NCBI RefSeq assembly: GCF_001522545.3
Contig: NC_031770.1
Location: 23,358,296 to 23,422,295, forward strand
Direction: 5' to 3'
Length of the DNA: 64,000 nt
From: Parus major
Lineage: Eukaryota; Chordata; Aves; Passeriformes; Paridae
A program made the position numbers and the translations under genes. Every line of letters begins with the position of its first letter. The first letter of the stretch is position 1. Below the pieces are notes generated by a model. The model searched no databases. It was not told the origin of the DNA and worked only from the letters and a program-made list of their open reading frames with translations. Of this stretch, positions 61,952-64,000 are shown one piece after another.

Positions 61952-63713
61952 GTAGGTTATGTTGGGAGTTAATCACAGATTTTACATAATCTGTAGAAGA
62001 CAAATGTAAAGGATGGCATTAGGCAAGGAATAGAGAAACAGGCCTGACTCAGAGCATTCACTTCCTATCAGTAACAGGTGCTACGAAAATCCTGCAAGTC
62101 CTATGACTTTGCTGACTTGAGAGCAGTCTGGAATTTCTGTATAATTAACAGAACTGTGTGTGAAATGAATGAAAACTACTTTATCTAAATGTTTTTCATT
62201 TTTAAAAAATGTGGATAATCAGTTTTCCTTTGATCTGGTGATTTGAAAAAGGCTGTGGGATCAGTTTGGGGATTCTTCAAGCTGCCTTTGTCTCTTAAGC
62301 CTTATGTTGCATCATGCTTAATCTCAGAGGGATACCATTAAGTGGTGGAGCTGATATTAACAGGACTTGTATGTGAAGTACAATTACAACACTTAGTTGT
62401 AGCAGTTGTGTGAATAACTATTTCTGGTTTAGCAGACCCTCAAGTCTTGATATACTTTTTAAAAAAATAAATTTGAAATTTGAAATTGAACTAACTCTTT
62501 AGAGCAAAGCTTTTGTGAAAAAGAAAGGAAAATTATTTGTTACCCAACATATGCAGACCTGGCACAGTTGAGCCCTCATAAATTCAATGATAATTCATTT
62601 TGCTTGGCAGCTATTTCAAACGCTCTGGTTTAAATTGGTATGCCAGGAAAACATTCATGTAAAAAGTACATTTTTAACAGTAAGTCTGATTTTGTAGGTA
62701 AATCTTTTTCTCATCTTTCAAGTTAACTGCAATGGAAAAGTAATTCAACATATTATATGATATTTAATTTTTAATTTCTTGCACAAAATTAACCTTTTTT
62801 CAGTATAATCCTAAAAGTTACCAAATAGAATATTTATTTACATTGGCTTAGTTGGCTTATCACATTAGATTGGTCACAGGACTTGATCTCATACTCTCTT
62901 TTACAGTATGAGGGCACACTGATTTAAACTGATTTGAGCCATAGGCAGAGTCAAGCTCATAGCTGGGTGATGTTTCACTTTTTCTGATTGCTATTTAAAA
63001 ATATGCAGCACCAGAATCTTGTTTTGTTTAGGTTTTTTTAATTAGTTTCCAACATCAGTTCTTTTGATATGAAGACCCAATGATGATGCAAAAGGCTTCT
63101 TTTACTACCCTTGTTGTTTAATATTCTCATCTCCTTCATTCTTCCAAGTATTTTCCTTTGGCTAGACTGCTGTCTCGATAGATGCCAAATGCTGGTTGTA
63201 CTATTTTTATGTGTGGCAGCATCCAGCATTAGATATTAGGTTCATGCATCCTGGAAATTTTGCTATAAATAATTGGCCTTTTATCCCCAAAAAACTATAG
63301 ACAACAAGACTGTTAGTTTCTTTTAATAAAGTATCTTTATTTCTTTTCTAATAATGACTTGCTAAATATTTTTTTTTACTCTAAAAGACAGTTTCTCTTG
63401 CATCTGGAAAAACTGTGTTCCTTTGGAAAGCAGAGAAAAAGAAAGCATTTTACCAATTGTTGATTTTGCCTTCACATGTTGTATGACAATCAGTTGCAAA
63501 GAAGTTTTTCTTCAAAAAGACAGGCCCTTTGTTTTATCTTTTTATCCTGTAAGAAAACACTACCACCTTGTGTTTGCAATACTAAAAACCTGACAATCCA
63601 AATGTAATTATTATACACTTCCTTTATCCTTCTGCCTAAAGGCAAAACTTCTCATAAACCCTAGGTGAAAAAATGACTAGTGTTCGTTTTTATTTTCTTT
63701 TTTGTGCATATAG
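61952..63713 (+). other. EML4: EML4 intron 13
   Basis: 1,762 nt from gtaggt to gtgcatatag. AT-rich, with no recognisable repeat, RNA gene or reading frame of note. Confidence 0.92.
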
Positions 63714-63865
63714 GAGTATATCAGATAAGCAGACAAATCAAAGCTCATGATGGCAGTGTGTTCACACTCTGTCAAATGAGGAATGGAATGCTGCTAACTG
63801 GAGGTGGGAAAGACCGAAAGATCATCCTGTGGGATCATGATTTGAATCCTGAAAGGGAAATTGAG
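63714..63865 (+). CDS. EML4: EML4 exon 14: WD blade, GGKDRKIILWDHD
   Basis: 152 nt, acceptor ...tgcatatag, donor gtaaga. GA completes Gly with exon 13, and the exon ends on a codon boundary after Glu. The product is VYQISRQIKAHDGSVFTLCQ, MRNGMLLTGGGKDRKIILWD and HDLNPEREIE. It is a textbook WD40 blade: an AHDGSVFTL opening, LLTGGGKDRKI and the closing ILWD. Arg for Lys in ISRQ is the only difference from human that I notice. It is the last exon in the window; the propeller continues downstream. Confidence 0.98.
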
Positions 63866-64000
63866 GTAAGAAATTAAGAGAGGCAAGGAAATTGCCTTCA
63901 ACAAGGTATTGGCTAGCAAGACAGGGCCTTCCCCACCCTCAGTCGGGGAAGTTAGGATGAAAGAATACCTTCTAGTTGCTGTTTTTCAATTGGATTACAA
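63866..64000 (+). other. EML4: EML4 intron 14, 5' end
   Basis: The first 135 nt of the intron after a canonical gtaaga donor, cut by the window edge. Nothing notable. Confidence 0.9.

Larger units (their letters stand above)
1..64000 (+). other. EML4: EML4 gene, partial (exons 2-14 with introns)
   Basis: EML4 is a microtubule-binding and stabilising protein of interphase and spindle microtubules. The family architecture is an N-terminal trimerising coiled coil, a basic linker, a HELP motif and a tandem WD40 propeller (TAPE) domain. Fourteen exons on this strand translate to a nearly colinear match with the human EML4 protein as I remember it, from its ninth residue to about residue 547. EML4 is favoured over EML1, EML2 and EML3 because the linker (exons 3-5) and the alternative exon 6b match EML4 specifically. 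Exon 1 and the C-terminal exons lie outside the window. All splice borders are AG/GT and no exon carries a frameshift or stop, so the gene looks functional. Confidence 0.97.

Overview
The window is vertebrate nuclear DNA, most likely from a bird. It is AT-rich, has long introns and carries no prokaryotic-style gene packing. The few recognisable dispersed repeats are fragments of CR1 LINEs, the dominant family in birds and also present in other reptiles. The species cannot be fixed from sequence alone.

The only gene I can support is EML4 (echinoderm microtubule-associated protein-like 4), on the + strand. Fourteen exons are present: exons 2 to 14 by human numbering, plus the 33-nt alternative cassette exon 6b. 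Exon 1, with the promoter and start codon, lies upstream of position 1. Exon 15 onward lies past position 64000. All exons have AG/GT borders, join in a consistent reading frame without stops, and encode about 540 residues.

Layout: 1-16304 is the 3' part of intron 1. Exon 2 (16305-16487) encodes the trimerising coiled coil. Exons 3-6b (26984-38088) encode the basic, Ser/Thr-rich disordered region that contacts microtubules. Exons 7-8 (48822-53956) encode the HELP motif. Exons 9-14 (55406-63865) encode the first beta-propeller blades of the TAPE domain. The 3' half of the window is exon-dense. Introns 1, 2 and 6 take up more than half of the window.

I found no tRNA, rRNA, CRISPR or confident small-RNA gene, and no second protein-coding gene. 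No new biological system is evident. The points most worth a second look are: conservation of microexon 6b and its resemblance to exon 6; the strict frame logic of that region; a sharply bounded CpG-rich patch over exon 10; lost proline-directed motifs in exon 5; and an unidentified, weakly coding-like stretch in intron 3.
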